In this document: positions 41,439 through 52,481 of the stretch, in pieces
How the letters are laid out: each line of letters opens with the position of its first letter
How positions within the stretch are numbered: position 1 is the first letter of the stretch
Assembly: GCF_005239225.2 (NCBI RefSeq)
Contig: NC_133294.1
Span: 2,790,001 to 2,854,000 of the forward strand
From: Populus alba
Taxonomy: Eukaryota; Streptophyta; Magnoliopsida; Malpighiales; Salicaceae
Length of the DNA: 64,000 nucleotides
Direction of reading: 5' to 3'
Notes under the pieces: generated by a model
Databases searched by the model: none
The model's input: only the letters and a program-made list of their open reading frames with translations
What the model was told of the DNA's origin: nothing
Made by a program: the position numbers and the translations under genes

Positions 41439-41954
41439 GATCAAAGGGAATCCATGCCAACATAATTACATCAAATTCTTGGAAAAGTGCTCATAACTTC
41501 CATAGAACTTGTATAACTTAGCTGGAGAAATTTTACATTTTGCATCTTTCTGAATGCATACGTGCTGAGGATAAGAAGTAAACTTGTTCTGTCAATTTGT
41601 ACTTCTTCCCCCAAGAAAAACTTGGAAATCCACTATTGAGAGAGGAGTGTAGGAAGAAAACATTGTTAAAAGAGGTTAAGCTTGCAGCGGTTGCAGGCGA
41701 AACATTGAATCAAGTACAAACAAATTCTGTACTGATTCATGCATATACAAGGTAAGGCCACACAATTTTTCAGCATCATGCTTCCAAAATATTGAAAGTA
41801 AATGAGAAAAGAAATTAAAAGCATGAACATTTTAAGACACCTAAATACCATGTAGATAGGAAAACAAAACCAGTTACTCTTACACTTGTTTCTTTCAAAA
41901 TTGTAAAAGCTTCCATGTGATGCCATATTCTTTGACATTCGGGTGATTCTTGAC

Positions 41955-42135
41955 TGTTATAGAATAGGATTCTAATATAGGATGTTGTAATCATTACAGT
42001 TACTCATGTATCTATCAGAATAGGATTCTAATATAGGATGTTGTAATCATTACAGTTACTGCAGTGTTCTGCTGCCTCTATATAAATAGGAAGGTTGGCT
42101 AAGGCACAACCCAACACATTCCATTATTCTCAACT
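41955..42135 (+). repeat. Copia-3 5' LTR
   Basis: Begins TGTTATAG. It holds an identical 44-bp direct repeat (41961-42004 and 42017-42060, starting AGAATAGGATTC) and a TATATAAATAG box at about 42079-42089. Both features recur in the 3' LTR (43617-43784). Confidence 0.85.
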
Positions 42136-42349
42136 TGGTATTAGAGCCACAAAACCCTAAAATAAATTAAACCTATTTTTTTCACAGCCTCCCAGCCTCC
42201 CTTCTTCAATGGAATAGCCGCCACATACATCTTTAAATTCTGCAGCACCAGCAGTCCAGCTTTCTTCTTCTCCGACAGTGCAACCCTCTTCTCTTGCAGC
42301 GCCTCCTCTGCTTTCCTCTTTTGCGTCACAACCTGTATTCTCCTCTGCC

Positions 42350-43591
42350 ATGGCTGGTGAACGCCTCCTCTTGCAGCCCACGTCTGCTGCCTCTACTGCC
42401 GCAAGCATGATCTCCCTTTCTCACACTCATCAAGTCATCTCCCTCAAATTAACAAACACCAATTATTTATATTATGCAACTTCATGGCTCTCTTCAGGAT
42501 CTTTGACAGGGTGATGAATCAGTAACTCAATTTATGCAAAAAGCGAAGGCCTTATTTGATGAATTAGTCGTTGCTGGTCGGCCAATTTCGCTTGAAGATT
42601 TCAATTTATATGTGTTTCGTGGTCTTCGGGGAGAGTTTAAAGACTTAGTTACCAGTCTTATTACCAAGGCTGAACCTTTATCATATGCAGATCTTCACAG
42701 CCATCTCCTCACACATGAATTTCTTCACAAATCTTCTGCTACCATACATGCTCCTCTGCTGCCCACACTAGCATTCCATCTTCTGCTCTTGTTGCACAGC
42801 GCCAGACTTTTGGCAATTCTGACCGTAGCAGGGGCCGCTTCAACGGTGGCTGGCATCCTAACCAGTCCAACAGCAAAGGCAACCGTTTTGCCGGCTCTAG
42901 ACCTGATCACCGCAGCTTCCAAAACTCATCCTTCGGTGACAATAGGCAAGGCTCTTGACAGCGCAATAGGGGGTAGAATCCACGCTGCCAACTGTGTCAG
43001 AATTTTGGCCATACAGCTCCCCATTGCCCTCAATTCCAGCAGCGAGGTTATGGCCAACAACCTACTGCCAACCTAGTGCAGCACAATCTCCTGAGCCTTA
43101 TGGTTGATTTGTCTTCTTATCAGCTTCCACAAGTCTCCTCGCTACAACCGTCTTCCCCTGCATCTCCATCAACACACAACAGACATCCTATGACTCTTAG
43201 ACCGCGGCAACCAAAAACAGCTAATCTGGTTGCTTCGGCTGCCACTACTTCTACCTCCACACGGGTACTGTATTCTCCCTCTTCTGAGCCTTTTGCATTC
43301 TCTGATGCTGACCGGTATGCAGTTTGGCATAATGCTATGTGTGATGAGATCGCCGCTTTACACGAAAATCGCACTTGGTCTTTGGTTCCATTTCATCCTT
43401 CGATGAATGTTGTTGGCAGTAGATGGGTATATCGGATCAAACGTCGTGTTGATGGTAGTATTGAGCGCTATAAAGCGCGCCTTGTTGCTAGAGGTTTTAC
43501 CCAGCAGGAATGTATTGATTATTCTGAAACCTTCAATCCAGTTATTAAACAGGCCACTGTCCAATTTGTTTTCTCTATCGCGGTTTCGTGA
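42350..43591 (+). pseudogene. Copia-3 Gag and RT remnants
   Basis: 42350-42510 encodes the Gag start (HTHQVISLKLTNTNYLY). 42515-42780 encodes a later Gag part (FMQKAKALFDELVVAGRPIS, FRGLRGEFKDLV, PLSYADLHSHLLTHEF). A decayed Ser/Asn-rich stretch follows. 43290-43591 encodes the RT N-terminus (AMCDEIAALHENRTWSLV, GSRWVYRIKRRVDGSIERYK, ARLVARGFTQQ) and stops after FSIAVS. Breaks: about 42512, 43077 and 43591. Confidence 0.8.
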
Positions 43592-43616
43592 AATTAGGAG
43601 ATTCATCAGTTTGAGG

Positions 43617-43784
43617 GATTTTAATATAGGATGTTGTAATCATTACAGTTACTCATGTATCTATCAGAATAGGATTCTAATATAGGATGTTGTAATTATT
43701 ACAGTTACTGCAGTGTTATGCTGCCTCTATATAAATAGCAAGGTTGGCTAAGGCACAACCCAACACATTCCATTATTCTCAACT
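43617..43784 (+). repeat. Copia-3 3' LTR, start truncated
   Basis: Matches the 5' LTR from TTTTAATATAGG onward; the first bases are fused to the GTTTGAGGGAT polypurine remnant. Followed by TTGAC and the continuation of the TNL exon. Confidence 0.85.
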
Positions 43785-44411
43785 TTGACGAGTAATTTCC
43801 CTTCCCATATCTCTTACGAGTTGATGCATTTATAACTTTTTATCATTTTTTATTTTAACAATTTCTACGAGACATCAGTTGATGAGATAGTCAATCCTAA
43901 ATCGTCCACCTATACCAAGCCCATCAAGTGTCCTAATTGCATGATCTCTATCCATTTCATTAAATAAACAAGCAATATCAATGAGTAAGTTCTTTTGATA
44001 ATCATCATCAGGAGAGTTGGAACTTTTTGCAAGAACATTTTGAACTTGACAATTTGGAATTACTTCCATTTCATGTAATGCGATTTCCCATACTTTCCTA
44101 CTTTTACCAAATAATGAAGAACCAATAGCACAAAGGGCTAATGGAAGTCCATTACAATGACGTACTATTCTCCAAGATTCCTCCATAATTTTTTTATTGT
44201 TGTATTGTCTGTCGGAGCTGACTTGATATTTTCTCCAGTCCTAATTTCATCATCGTCTCTAAATGTGTGAATCCCTGCTTGAACAAGGGCTGTGAAGAGC
44301 GATCAGTAAAGTTCTTGTGGGTGTCCTTGCCCCTGAAACCCAAGAACACTTGATATTTGCAACGAGAAGACCGTGAAGACGAGGGTTCTTGATGTTTCCC
44401 ATTAGCCATTT

Positions 44412-45085
44412 TGAATCTAGCAAAGAAAACAATTTCAAAGATCAACTGTCGATAATTCAAGATTCTGTAACACACCAATTAGTTGAAGTATTTATATATT
44501 ATCATGTTACTTCTTCGTCAAAGCATTTTTTCAAGTTATTTCCCAGAAATCAACTCCCCAGGCTATTTCGAATAAATATTTGTACGTATTTTATCAGCAC
44601 TTGTTACCAGCATTTACAAGCACACAAGGATGCCCATCTGGAAGCCTAAACTATTTGCAAAAGCACACATCTTGCAATCCTAACAATAACCAAGAAAGTG
44701 AATTTAGTAGTTTATAACTTACAGTAAAAGCACACATATGGAATGGGCACACAACTTATTTGTGTAAATTATAGGTAATTGCATAAGTGTTTATTATCAA
44801 GTTAGAGTTAAGTGAGGTCATAGTATTATTGAATAAACTAAAAGCATGTTATTGAAAGGGAATAGACTAAAAGAAAATTTATATATTACAAAATTCATAA
44901 TGAAATCTCTCAGTCTAAGATACTAAAAAATTGATGTGCCCAAACTTTTATATATTGTGAAATATGCAAATTTTATTAAGTATAAATCTTGTAGTCTTGG
45001 TATAAACCCAATAGCTTCAAAATCATCCTAATTTTATTAAGTGCAAATCTTGTTCTAGAGCCACAGATCAGTCAATCAACTAGAC
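44412..45085. other. 5' flank of psiTNL-E and spacer
   Basis: 44440-44590 is a diverged copy of the psiTNL-B/D leader flank (ACACACCAATTAGTTGAAGTA ... TTTCAAGTTATTTCCC). The rest (44600-45085) is AT-rich with repeated AAAAGCACACAT; no gene. Confidence 0.55.
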
Positions 45086-46177
45086 TGTCGCACCCCAAAA
45101 AAAAAACAAACAAAAAAGTTTGATTTGCGACATTCGACTGGCGACTTTCGTTTTGTTCTGTTTTGCTGATTTGGTTCTTTGGAGTCGCCACCTAGTATTT
45201 TGGTCACTAGGAACCCTTAACTGGTCTTTCAGAGATTCTAAGGCAAGGGACTGGTTGCGTAAAGGGAAGGTATTAGCACCCCTAGTACGCCCTACCTAAG
45301 GTAAGCTGCTTGGTGTTTGGTTTGCTCTACAATTGCTATGGTGTTGATATTTTCCAAGCTCGTCAATTGATTTTGGATAGAAATCTAAGGAGATTCCATG
45401 TGCTTTGAAAGCTCATTTTTCCCTTAGTATTTCAAAAGTTTGCGACTCATAAATCGTGGAATAATAATAATAAAAAATTTAAATTTTGAAATGTCCTCGA
45501 TTATAATCAAGGCTTCTTTCAAGAATGTGTGCGGATTTATTACTCCCAATAATATTTTGGATATTCATCCTTTTAAGGATTTCTTTATCCAAACATTACC
45601 GGTAAATAATAAATAAATTCCCTCTCCAAAAATAAGATTTTTATAGTTTTTGGAATATTGGCCAATACCCTTTGGAGTTTTACAAACATGTTGTAAAATC
45701 CAGAAATGCAAGAAAATAATTTGTGTTTAAGAAATCTATGCGAAAACACACTTTCGAAGCTTCCAATATATTTTTTTTATAAAAATAATATTCAAAACAT
45801 GTTAGAGTATTGGCCGTATGCAACACGCAAGAATATATATATTTTTTTAAAACAATATTTTTTTTTGACGAAATCGGGTATTTTTAATACTGAATTTGTA
45901 TCTCCACAGCATAAAAATACAAACTAATATTAAGTCATTTTAAAAAGATGTACGAAGAAAAATCAACAATATTTTTAAGGAATTTTAGAAATTTTTGAAA
46001 GCAAAAAAAAAATAAATTTATCTTTGAAAATTTCGGGTGTCTCGACGAAAATCAGATATTTTAAATACTGAATTTATACCTCTACAGTATATATATATAA
46101 AAAAAAAAAAAAAACCCCCTAAATATATATATATATATATATATGAAAAGAAAACAACAACATTTTTTAGATTTAAA

Positions 46178-46208
<31 letters not shown>

Positions 46209-46657
46209 TTATATAATATAATAATATAATATAATTATATATTAAATATTAAGGGGCTGGGCCGACCCAACTAACTGGGCCGGGCTCAGCCCCACAAGTC
46301 ATTGGGCCGGGATCGGCCCAAGAAAAGTGAATGGGCCGATCTCGGCCCAAGAAAAAAATAACTTGGCCTAGGCCGGACTCGGCCCAGACCGCCGGGTTGG
46401 GCCAGAATCCTTCTAGCCCATATACATGCTTCTGGGCCAGAACCCGTCTGGCCCAGAAGAGAAAACAGAACGAGGGGAATTAATTCCCCCCCCGTCCCCT
46501 GCATGCAGAACAATTCTGCATGCAGGAGACGAAACCTACAGCAGAAGAGAAAAAAAAAAAATGCAGGGGATAGAGCATACCTGGCGGGGCTGGAGACGGT
46601 GGTTTGCTGGCGGGGCTGCGGTGGCGTGGCTCGTGGACGGCGGCTCCGGGCGGCGTT
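45086..46657 (-). repeat. G4: Tat-type LTR fragment, minus strand
   Basis: The plus sequence TGTCGCACCCC at 45086 is the reverse of the GGGGTGCGACA LTR end. The end block (GGAGTCGCCACCTAGTATTTTGG, GGGAAGGTATTAGCACCCC, CTACCTAAGGTAAGCTGC) matches the G2 LTR end in reverse. The fragment runs to 46657, where the G2 LTR starts, so G2 is nested in it; its other part was not found. Confidence 0.8.
46258..46450. promoter_or_regulatory. Cluster of GGGCC/GGCCCA motifs in the G4 LTR
   Basis: About a dozen GGGCC or GGCCC hexamer-type motifs (TGGGCC, GGCCCA, GGGCCGA) within 190 bp, bounded by an AT microsatellite. TGGGCC resembles plant site II elements bound by TCP factors, but these sit upstream in an LTR and function is unknown. 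Confidence 0.4.
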
Positions 46658-47817
46658 TGTTGTAACCCATTTTTGGGTCCCCATGAAAAATAAAATAAAT
46701 AGCCAAAAGAGGTTAGAAAAAATAACAGGAGGTAGAAGCGCTCAGAAAACAGTCAGAAAATTGGTCAAGGAATTTTAAAAATACAAGGATTGAATTTTTG
46801 ACAAATATTCTTAAAGAATGAAAGCCCTATTGAGAAGGAAAATTTGAATTTTGAGGAGAAAAGCCCAAATTTGGATGTTTATGGATTTAATTGGATTTTT
46901 ATTTGAATTTATAGAAGATTTGATTGAAAGAAAAATTGATTTTTAAGTCAATTTGGGCTTTAATTAGAAGAAATTTAAGTTCTGGGGCCAAAATATATTT
47001 TTTAGGAATTTATTAGGCCAAATCAGGGGCTTAATTGAATAGATATTGAAGTTTAATGGCCAATTAGGGGTTTAATTGAGAAAATCCGAAACTAGGGACC
47101 AATTTGGAAAAGGTGCCTTAAATTACTGTTCACTTTCTTCCTCAAAAAGCTGCCTGAGTGGCTGCTTTCCAGGCGCGTTTTCCGGCTCGTGTGGCCTCCA
47201 AATCCGACACAACATACACCAACCTGTCCATATGAAACCCCTTTATCCCGGAGAATGGTCAGGTCTGGTCGAAAAAGTTATAAATGGCTCCGGTGAGTGG
47301 CTCAAAGTGGCCACCTCGGGCAGTTCACAGCCTGGAGCTGCCAAATTTGGCAGCTCGAGCTGCACACTTTGAGCCAACGGTTGAGATGCTTCCCAACTGA
47401 ATCAAGGGCTGAAATTTTTTCCCAACGTAGAAAAGATTGCCCTCTTCCACAGCCTATAAATAGAGTCGGATTTGATGATCTGAGGGTTGAAAAATTTGGG
47501 TCCAAAGTCAGCCAAAAAACCAGCATTTTCACCCAATTTCTGCAGATTTTTCTTCTTCTTTCTTCCTCTGCAACAGGAAATCGACGCCGTCTTCCTCCAA
47601 CTCCACCGCTGCAACCACCGGCTGAACCACCTCCTCACAACAGCCACAACCCCTTCGGCCAAGTGAGCCCCTCTTCCTTTCCTCCTCCTTCCTCTTCCTT
47701 TCCTCCTTTTCTTCTTCTTCTTCCTCCTTTTCTTCTTCTTCCTTCTTACCTACTGTTCACTGCATGAACAGTAGGCGTGAAATATAATTCACCGTCCTAC
47801 TGTTCACGCAGGACGTG

Positions 47818-47868
<51 letters not shown>

Positions 47869-48965
47869 TAATATGTGTGAAGAGGACGTGAATTATGTGT
47901 GTGTGTGTATTATTATATTATATATTATAGTATATTATATAATATATATATATATATATATAAATAAAAAAATATTTTGAAAAATCTTAAAAAAATATTG
48001 TTGATTTTCTTGCATATTTTTTGTCAAAGTGGTTTAATGTTGGTTTGTATTCTTATACCGTAAGATACAAAACCAGTGTTAAAAATACCCGGTTTTCGTC
48101 AAAATATCAAAGATTTTCAGAATAAAAAATGTTTTTGCTTTCAAAAAAATTCTAAAAAGTCCCTAAAAATGTTGTTGATTTTTCTGCATATTTTTATCAA
48201 AGTGGGTTAATATTGGGTTGTATTTTTATACCATAAAGGATACAAGCTCAGTATTAAAATATCCGATTTTCGTCAAAGCATAAAAAAAAATAATATTTTC
48301 AAAAAAATGTTTTTGTTTTAAAATACGGCCTAGTCTCTCCAATATATATATATATATATAAATATTATAACATCATATTTTCATACAACAAAGGAAATTT
48401 TCAAAACAATATATGTATTAACATGCATTTTGGCTTTAATAACCAGTTTATTCAAGCCATGAGAACTAGGCCAATATTTCAAAAATTCAAAAAATCTTTT
48501 TCTGTTTTCTTTTAGTATTTGGGATTATGAATTTATACGTAAAACGTATTCCTAAATATTATTAATAAAGTTTTGGTACAGACGTTAGAACGGTTAGGTT
48601 TTTACCCGATAAGATAAAGACCTTCTTACCGAGGAGGATTTTTCTTGAACCATAGACAGACCAACAACTAGAAAAACACAATAACACCTTAGTTTTTATC
48701 AGACAATAAAACAATGCAGCTTACCTTAGGTAGGGCGTATTTGGGGTGCTAATACCTTCCCTTTACGCAACCAGTCTCCGTACCCGATCTCTGAGACCAG
48801 TTAGGGTTCCTAGTGACCAAAATACTAGGTGGCGACTCCCATTCCATTTTCTACCAATAAAAGACAATATTTTCTTGTATCCCCATAGATATAGATAGAT
48901 TTACATTGTAGATTAAGAAAATGGAAAAACATGATTTTTCGCCGCGACGCCGCACACGTGCGACA
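46658..48965 (+). repeat. G2 5' LTR
   Basis: 2,308 bp, TGTTGTAACCC...GTGCGACA. TATAAATAG at 47455-47463, C/T-rich stretch to 47760, AT microsatellite 47821-47862. A partly duplicated block ending in GATTTTCGTCAAA-like runs occurs at about 47990-48160 and 48165-48280. Last 250 bp as in G1. Confidence 0.85.
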
Positions 48966-48968
48966 GAA

Positions 48969-48987
48969 TGGCGACTCCACTGGGGAC
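48969..48987 (+). other. G2 primer binding site
   Basis: TGGCGACTCCACTGGGGAC, three bases after the LTR end. Confidence 0.8.
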
Positions 48988-49551
48988 CTTGTAGACTAAG
49001 CTTTGTTTTTGTCTGATTTGTTTGTGTTGTTGTATGTTTATTGTTAATATGTCTTTCCTTTTATTCGCGTATTTATTTTTATTCTACGCATATTATTCAT
49101 GCATTGTATACAATTGTCTCATGCATCACTTGCCTTATTTTTGAAAAGCACACACAAGCTTTAAGTTAAGTGGGGAATTAGCGATTTACCCTAGGACTAT
49201 TGGTCAGGGTTTAAATGCGTGAAACACCCAACTCATATCTGAGTGCCTGCTTGGTAATGGTGGGCATACGTGTCTTAACTGTTCCTTGCAACGCCCCCAT
49301 ACTTCTTTACGAAGAACGTCACTGGGCAGATATGAGACCCTTCAAGACCAGATAGAAAAACTACCCACTCTCACTTAATAAATAGAGCTTGTCCTTAGGT
49401 TATGTATCTTATTTGAAATATTATACTCATCGCGCATCACTTGTGCATCACATTTCATCACGCATTTTGTTTTTTAAATTATCATATGCATTTTAGATCG
49501 TGAAACATAGGTCCCCCTTCCAAAGTCCACTACACTAGGCTAAGATCAAGA
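48988..49551 (+). other. G2 leader
   Basis: 564 bp, homologous to the G1 leader; ends AGGTCCCCCTTCC shortly before the gag ATG. No coding domain seen. Confidence 0.7.
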
Positions 49552-50323
49552 ATGGAGAATGAAGAGAGGGCCATTCTAGAATCCCGCTACCAAAGTGAAT
49601 TGGAATCCGTAAGGAATGAAGTTTCTGGAATGACCAATCTGCTTGAGCAACTTTTAAGAGCCAAGAACAGGGAGGGAACGTCTACCCAACCACTTATAGG
49701 AGCACCGCCAGCTCATGCCCCGGGGGTATCTCAGAACTTGGGGGCAGATTCAGTGACGGAGCAGCACTTTGCACCTGCCATTCCCATTCAGTCCCCTCAA
49801 GCTCACATCACTGTAGATTTAACAGCAGATGGGCCTTTCGATAATAGGTCCACTGGTTTTATGAACGATGATAAGATATCAGCCTTGGAAGAAAGGTTAA
49901 GAGTAGTCGAGGGAAATGATTGGTTTGACCCCATGCGAGCGTCTGAAATATGCTTGGTACCTAACATCACGGTACCAAAAGATTTTAGGATACCGGAGTT
50001 TATAAAGTACACTGGGTTGGAATGCCCAAACACTCACCTTCGATCTTATTGCAATAAGATGGCTGAGGTGATTCATGACGATAAGTTACTTATCTACTTT
50101 TTCCAAGACAGTCTATCGGGGTCGGCGTTAAGTTGGTACATGAGGCTGGATAATGCCAGGATTAAGAAATGGAAGGATTTAGTGGAGGCTTTCCTTAAGC
50201 AATACAAGTTCAATTTGGAAATTGCTCCAGATCGAACAAGCCTTGTGTCAATGGAAAAGAGAAGCCAAGAGTCAGTAAGGGCTTATGCACAAAGATGGAG
50301 GGACGAGGCCACGCATGTGCAAC
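49552..50323 (+). pseudogene. gag: G2 gag, truncated
   Basis: ATG 49552 (MENEERAILESRYQSELES...). N-terminal heptad-like segment, Pro-rich linker, then the Gag core (VPNITVPKDFRIPEFIKYTG, LIYFFQDSLSGSALSWYMRL, FLKQYKFNLEIAPDRTSL, ESVRAYAQRWRDEA). 257 codons without a stop, about 80% like G3 Gag by eye. Cut at 50323; the open frame continues 23 codons into LTR sequence, giving a meaningless tail. Confidence 0.9.
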
Positions 50324-50828
50324 TGAATAATTGCAGCCCCTCCATTTACGCGCCTCTTCCAATTTGGTCCCTGGTTTCGGATTTTCTTATTTAAGTCCCT
50401 AATTGGCCATTAAACTTCAATATTTATGCAATTAAGCCCCTGATTTGACCCAATAAATTCCTAAAAAATAAATTTTGGCCCCAAAACTTAAATTTCTTCT
50501 AATTAAAGCCCAAATTGACTTAAAAATTAATTTTTCTTGCAATGAAATCCTTTATAAATTAAAATAAAAATCCAATTAAGTCCATAAAAATCCAATCAAG
50601 TCCATAAACATCCAAATTTGGGCTTTTCTCCTCAAAATTCAAATTTTCCTTCTCAATAGGGCTTTCATCCTTCAAGAATATACTGTCAAAAAATCAATCC
50701 TTGTGCTTTTAAATTCCTTGACAAAATTTTCTGACTGTTTTCCGAGCCCTTCTGCCTCCTGTTATTTTTCTAACCTCTTTTGGCTATTTATTTTATTTTT
50801 CATGGGGACCCAAAAATGGGTTACAACA
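50324..50828 (-). repeat. G3 3' LTR, truncated
   Basis: On minus it starts TGTTGTAACCC at 50828 and follows the G1/G2 LTR for about 505 bp, then stops at the join with G2 gag. It forms an inverted pair with 46658-47110 of G2. Confidence 0.85.
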
Positions 50829-50842
50829 GATGCCCCCTCTTT
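50829..50842 (-). other. G3 polypurine tract
   Basis: AAAGAGGGGGCATC on minus, directly before the LTR. Confidence 0.75.
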
Positions 50843-51151
50843 ATAATACTTACGGAGCATGGGTTTTGCGTAGTAAGTGTTATAAAGATAAACCCAAAAC
50901 GGAACTCCCGAAACTGATCTGGTCGAAGTTTGATTGATCTAAAACTTTATCCTTTACAACAATCCTCCTTAGCCCAAAAACTATGATCAAAATTTAGTCA
51001 TCTCGAGATCCTTATCCAGCGATCCTCTGAATTCTTACTTTAGTTTGATCAACATGGAAATCCATCCGAGATCCCATCTGGTGATTTCCTTTAATCTGGA
51101 ATCCCATCTGGCGATTCCTTTACCCATAACCAATACAAAAAAATGTGTGTG

Positions 51152-51698
51152 TGATCTCATTATGATGGGTGACCTGCCCGAATGGAAAAGGGAAAGAGTG
51201 GTCTCATTCTTTGGGTGACCTACCCAGGGGGAAGAATGGCCTCATTATTATGGGTGACCTACCCAGGTAAAAAAAAGATGGAGAATGGTCTCATTCTTAT
51301 GGGTGACCTACCCAGAAAAAATATGGTCTCATTGTGATGGGTGACCTACCCAAGGAAAAAAGGAAGAGTGGTCTCATTCTTTGGGTGACCTACCCAGGGG
51401 AAGAAATGACCTCATTCTTATGGGTGACCTACCCAGGTAAAAAAAAAAAAATGGAGAATGGTCTCATTCTTATGGGTGATCTACCCAGAAAAAATATGGT
51501 CTCATTGTGATGGGTGACCTACCTAAAGAAAAAAGGAAGAGTGGTCTCATTCTTTGGGTGACCTACCCAGGGGAAGAAATGGCCTCATTCTTATGGGTGA
51601 CCTACCCAGGTAAAAAAAATGGAGAATGGTCTCATTCTTATGGGTGACCTACCCAGAAAAAAAATATGGTCTCATTGTGATGGGTGACCTAACCAAGG
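51152..51698 (-). repeat. G3 3' tandem array (same family as 23170-24420)
   Basis: About 13 units of GGTCTCATT....ATGGGTGACCTACCCAG. A four-unit higher-order repeat is clear: GTGGTCTCATTCTTTGGGTG recurs at 51198, 51368 and 51541 (170 and 173 bp). Same unit order as in G1, reversed. Confidence 0.9.
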
Positions 51699-51707
51699 AA
51701 AATGTTG

Positions 51708-51887
51708 GTGAGGGCTCAAAGGCGCACTCGAAATGAGGTAGGGTTTAGAAAATGCACTACCCGAGAAGTGAGGGCTCAAACGGCGCACTCGAAAAGAGGT
51801 AGGGTTAGAAAACGCACTACCCAAGAAGTGAGGGCTCAAACGGCGCACTCGAAAAGAGGTAGGGTTAGAAAACGCACTACCTGAGAA
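51708..51887 (-). repeat. Three 60-bp tandem repeats in the G3 3' region
   Basis: Exact 60-bp period from 51708, 51768 and 51828 (GTGAGGGCTCAAA, CGGCGCACTCGAAAAGAGG). Copies 2 and 3 are nearly identical. Because 60 is a multiple of 3, open frames exist on both strands; I do not call them genes. Confidence 0.9.
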
Positions 51888-52481
51888 ATGGTGATGAAAC
51901 CCCGATCTGACAAATGTTGAAAGCAATGTATTATGGTTAATATGCATGTATGTTTTTGTTACCTATCTTGGAAACATAGGTCCCCCTTTCATCATAAACC
52001 TCTTCGCTCTTGTTTCAAGCTTTTCTCACGAACCGAAATATCCTTCATATCCTTTTAGTGAAGAGATCTCTGGTTCCTTATGGGGCCCTTTCTTGCTCCA
52101 TTGAGCTTTGTGTCAAAGGAAACAAAAATTGGTTTTTGTTCATGAAGACTGAAACTTTTAATGCAATTAGCCAATCTTATAAAAGAAGCTTTTTTAGAAG
52201 TTTTTATTATGATACCCCTTTTTGGCTTGGGTTTACTATGGACCCTTATGTGCACTTCGTGCACCTTTTGCCCCCTAGTGTGATGTGCAACTATATGTCA
52301 AGCAGATTTGATTTGGTTCTCCAATTGATGGAGTCATTTTCTTAGTCATGCCATAAAAAAGTTCTTTTAAGCAAAAAATTTCAAATGCTATGAGATCATA
52401 TGTTATATATATAAAAGGACTCTTTACAAAGAGAATTTCATGGCCGAAATTTATTTATTGACTGGGAAATTACGAAATACA
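51888..52481 (-). other. G3 3' untranslated region next to integrase
   Basis: About 590 bp between the integrase stop and the 60-bp repeats. Open frames on plus (52010-52345) show no domain. Confidence 0.5.

Larger units (their letters stand above)
41955..43784 (+). mobile_element. Copia-3, deleted Ty1/Copia element
   Basis: 1,830 bp with target duplication TTGAC at 41950-41954 and 43785-43789. 181-bp 5' LTR (41955-42135), primer site TGGTATTAGAGCC at 42136-42148, Gag parts, an early RT part, then a 3' LTR lacking its first bases. Protease, integrase and most of RT are gone. Unusually the LTR seems to end ACT instead of CA. Confidence 0.9.
38997..44411 (-). pseudogene. psiTNL-E: TNL with fused TIR/NB-ARC, solo LTR and Copia-3
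   Basis: Minus strand, ATG at 44411-44409. The TIR N-terminus (44411-44190, with a frame lesion around ALFKQGFTHLE) is joined directly to late NB-ARC (44186-43785: MEESWRIVRHCNGLPLALC, KVWEIALHEME, LID-like LIN*). The exon continues left of Copia-3 (41954-41880). Next comes the LRR-region exon (about 41780-41439 and, past the solo LTR, 39538-39420), a stub of the main LRR exon, and the start of the C-terminal exon (39270-38997). The P-loop, kinase-2 and LRR array are all missing. The UGA at LIN*C, the LRR deletion and the LTR site are shared with psiTNL-C. Confidence 0.85.
46658..50323 (+). mobile_element. G2: Tat/Ogre-type Gypsy, 5' part only
   Basis: Plus strand: LTR 46658-48965, primer site, leader, and the first 257 codons of gag. 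At 50323/50324 it is cut inside gag and joined to the truncated 3' LTR of G3 in opposite orientation. The left flank is G4 LTR DNA. Confidence 0.9.

Noticed and set aside
42141..42408. Minus-strand Lys/Glu/Ala-rich open frames
   Set aside because: Antisense to the Copia-3 leader and Gag start, where the plus strand has the recognisable Gag sequence.
47076..47767. Open frames of 98 and 156 residues before the G2 C/T-rich block
   Set aside because: Inside the G2 LTR, around its TATA box; not conserved in G1.
47821..47862. AT dinucleotide run as a possible recombination or replication signal
   Set aside because: Plain microsatellite; similar runs at 46120-46200 and 48342-48362. No support for function.
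51672..51947. Overlapping open frames on both strands with 20-residue repeats
   Set aside because: Explained by the exact 60-bp repeat, which keeps any frame open; no domain and no start context.
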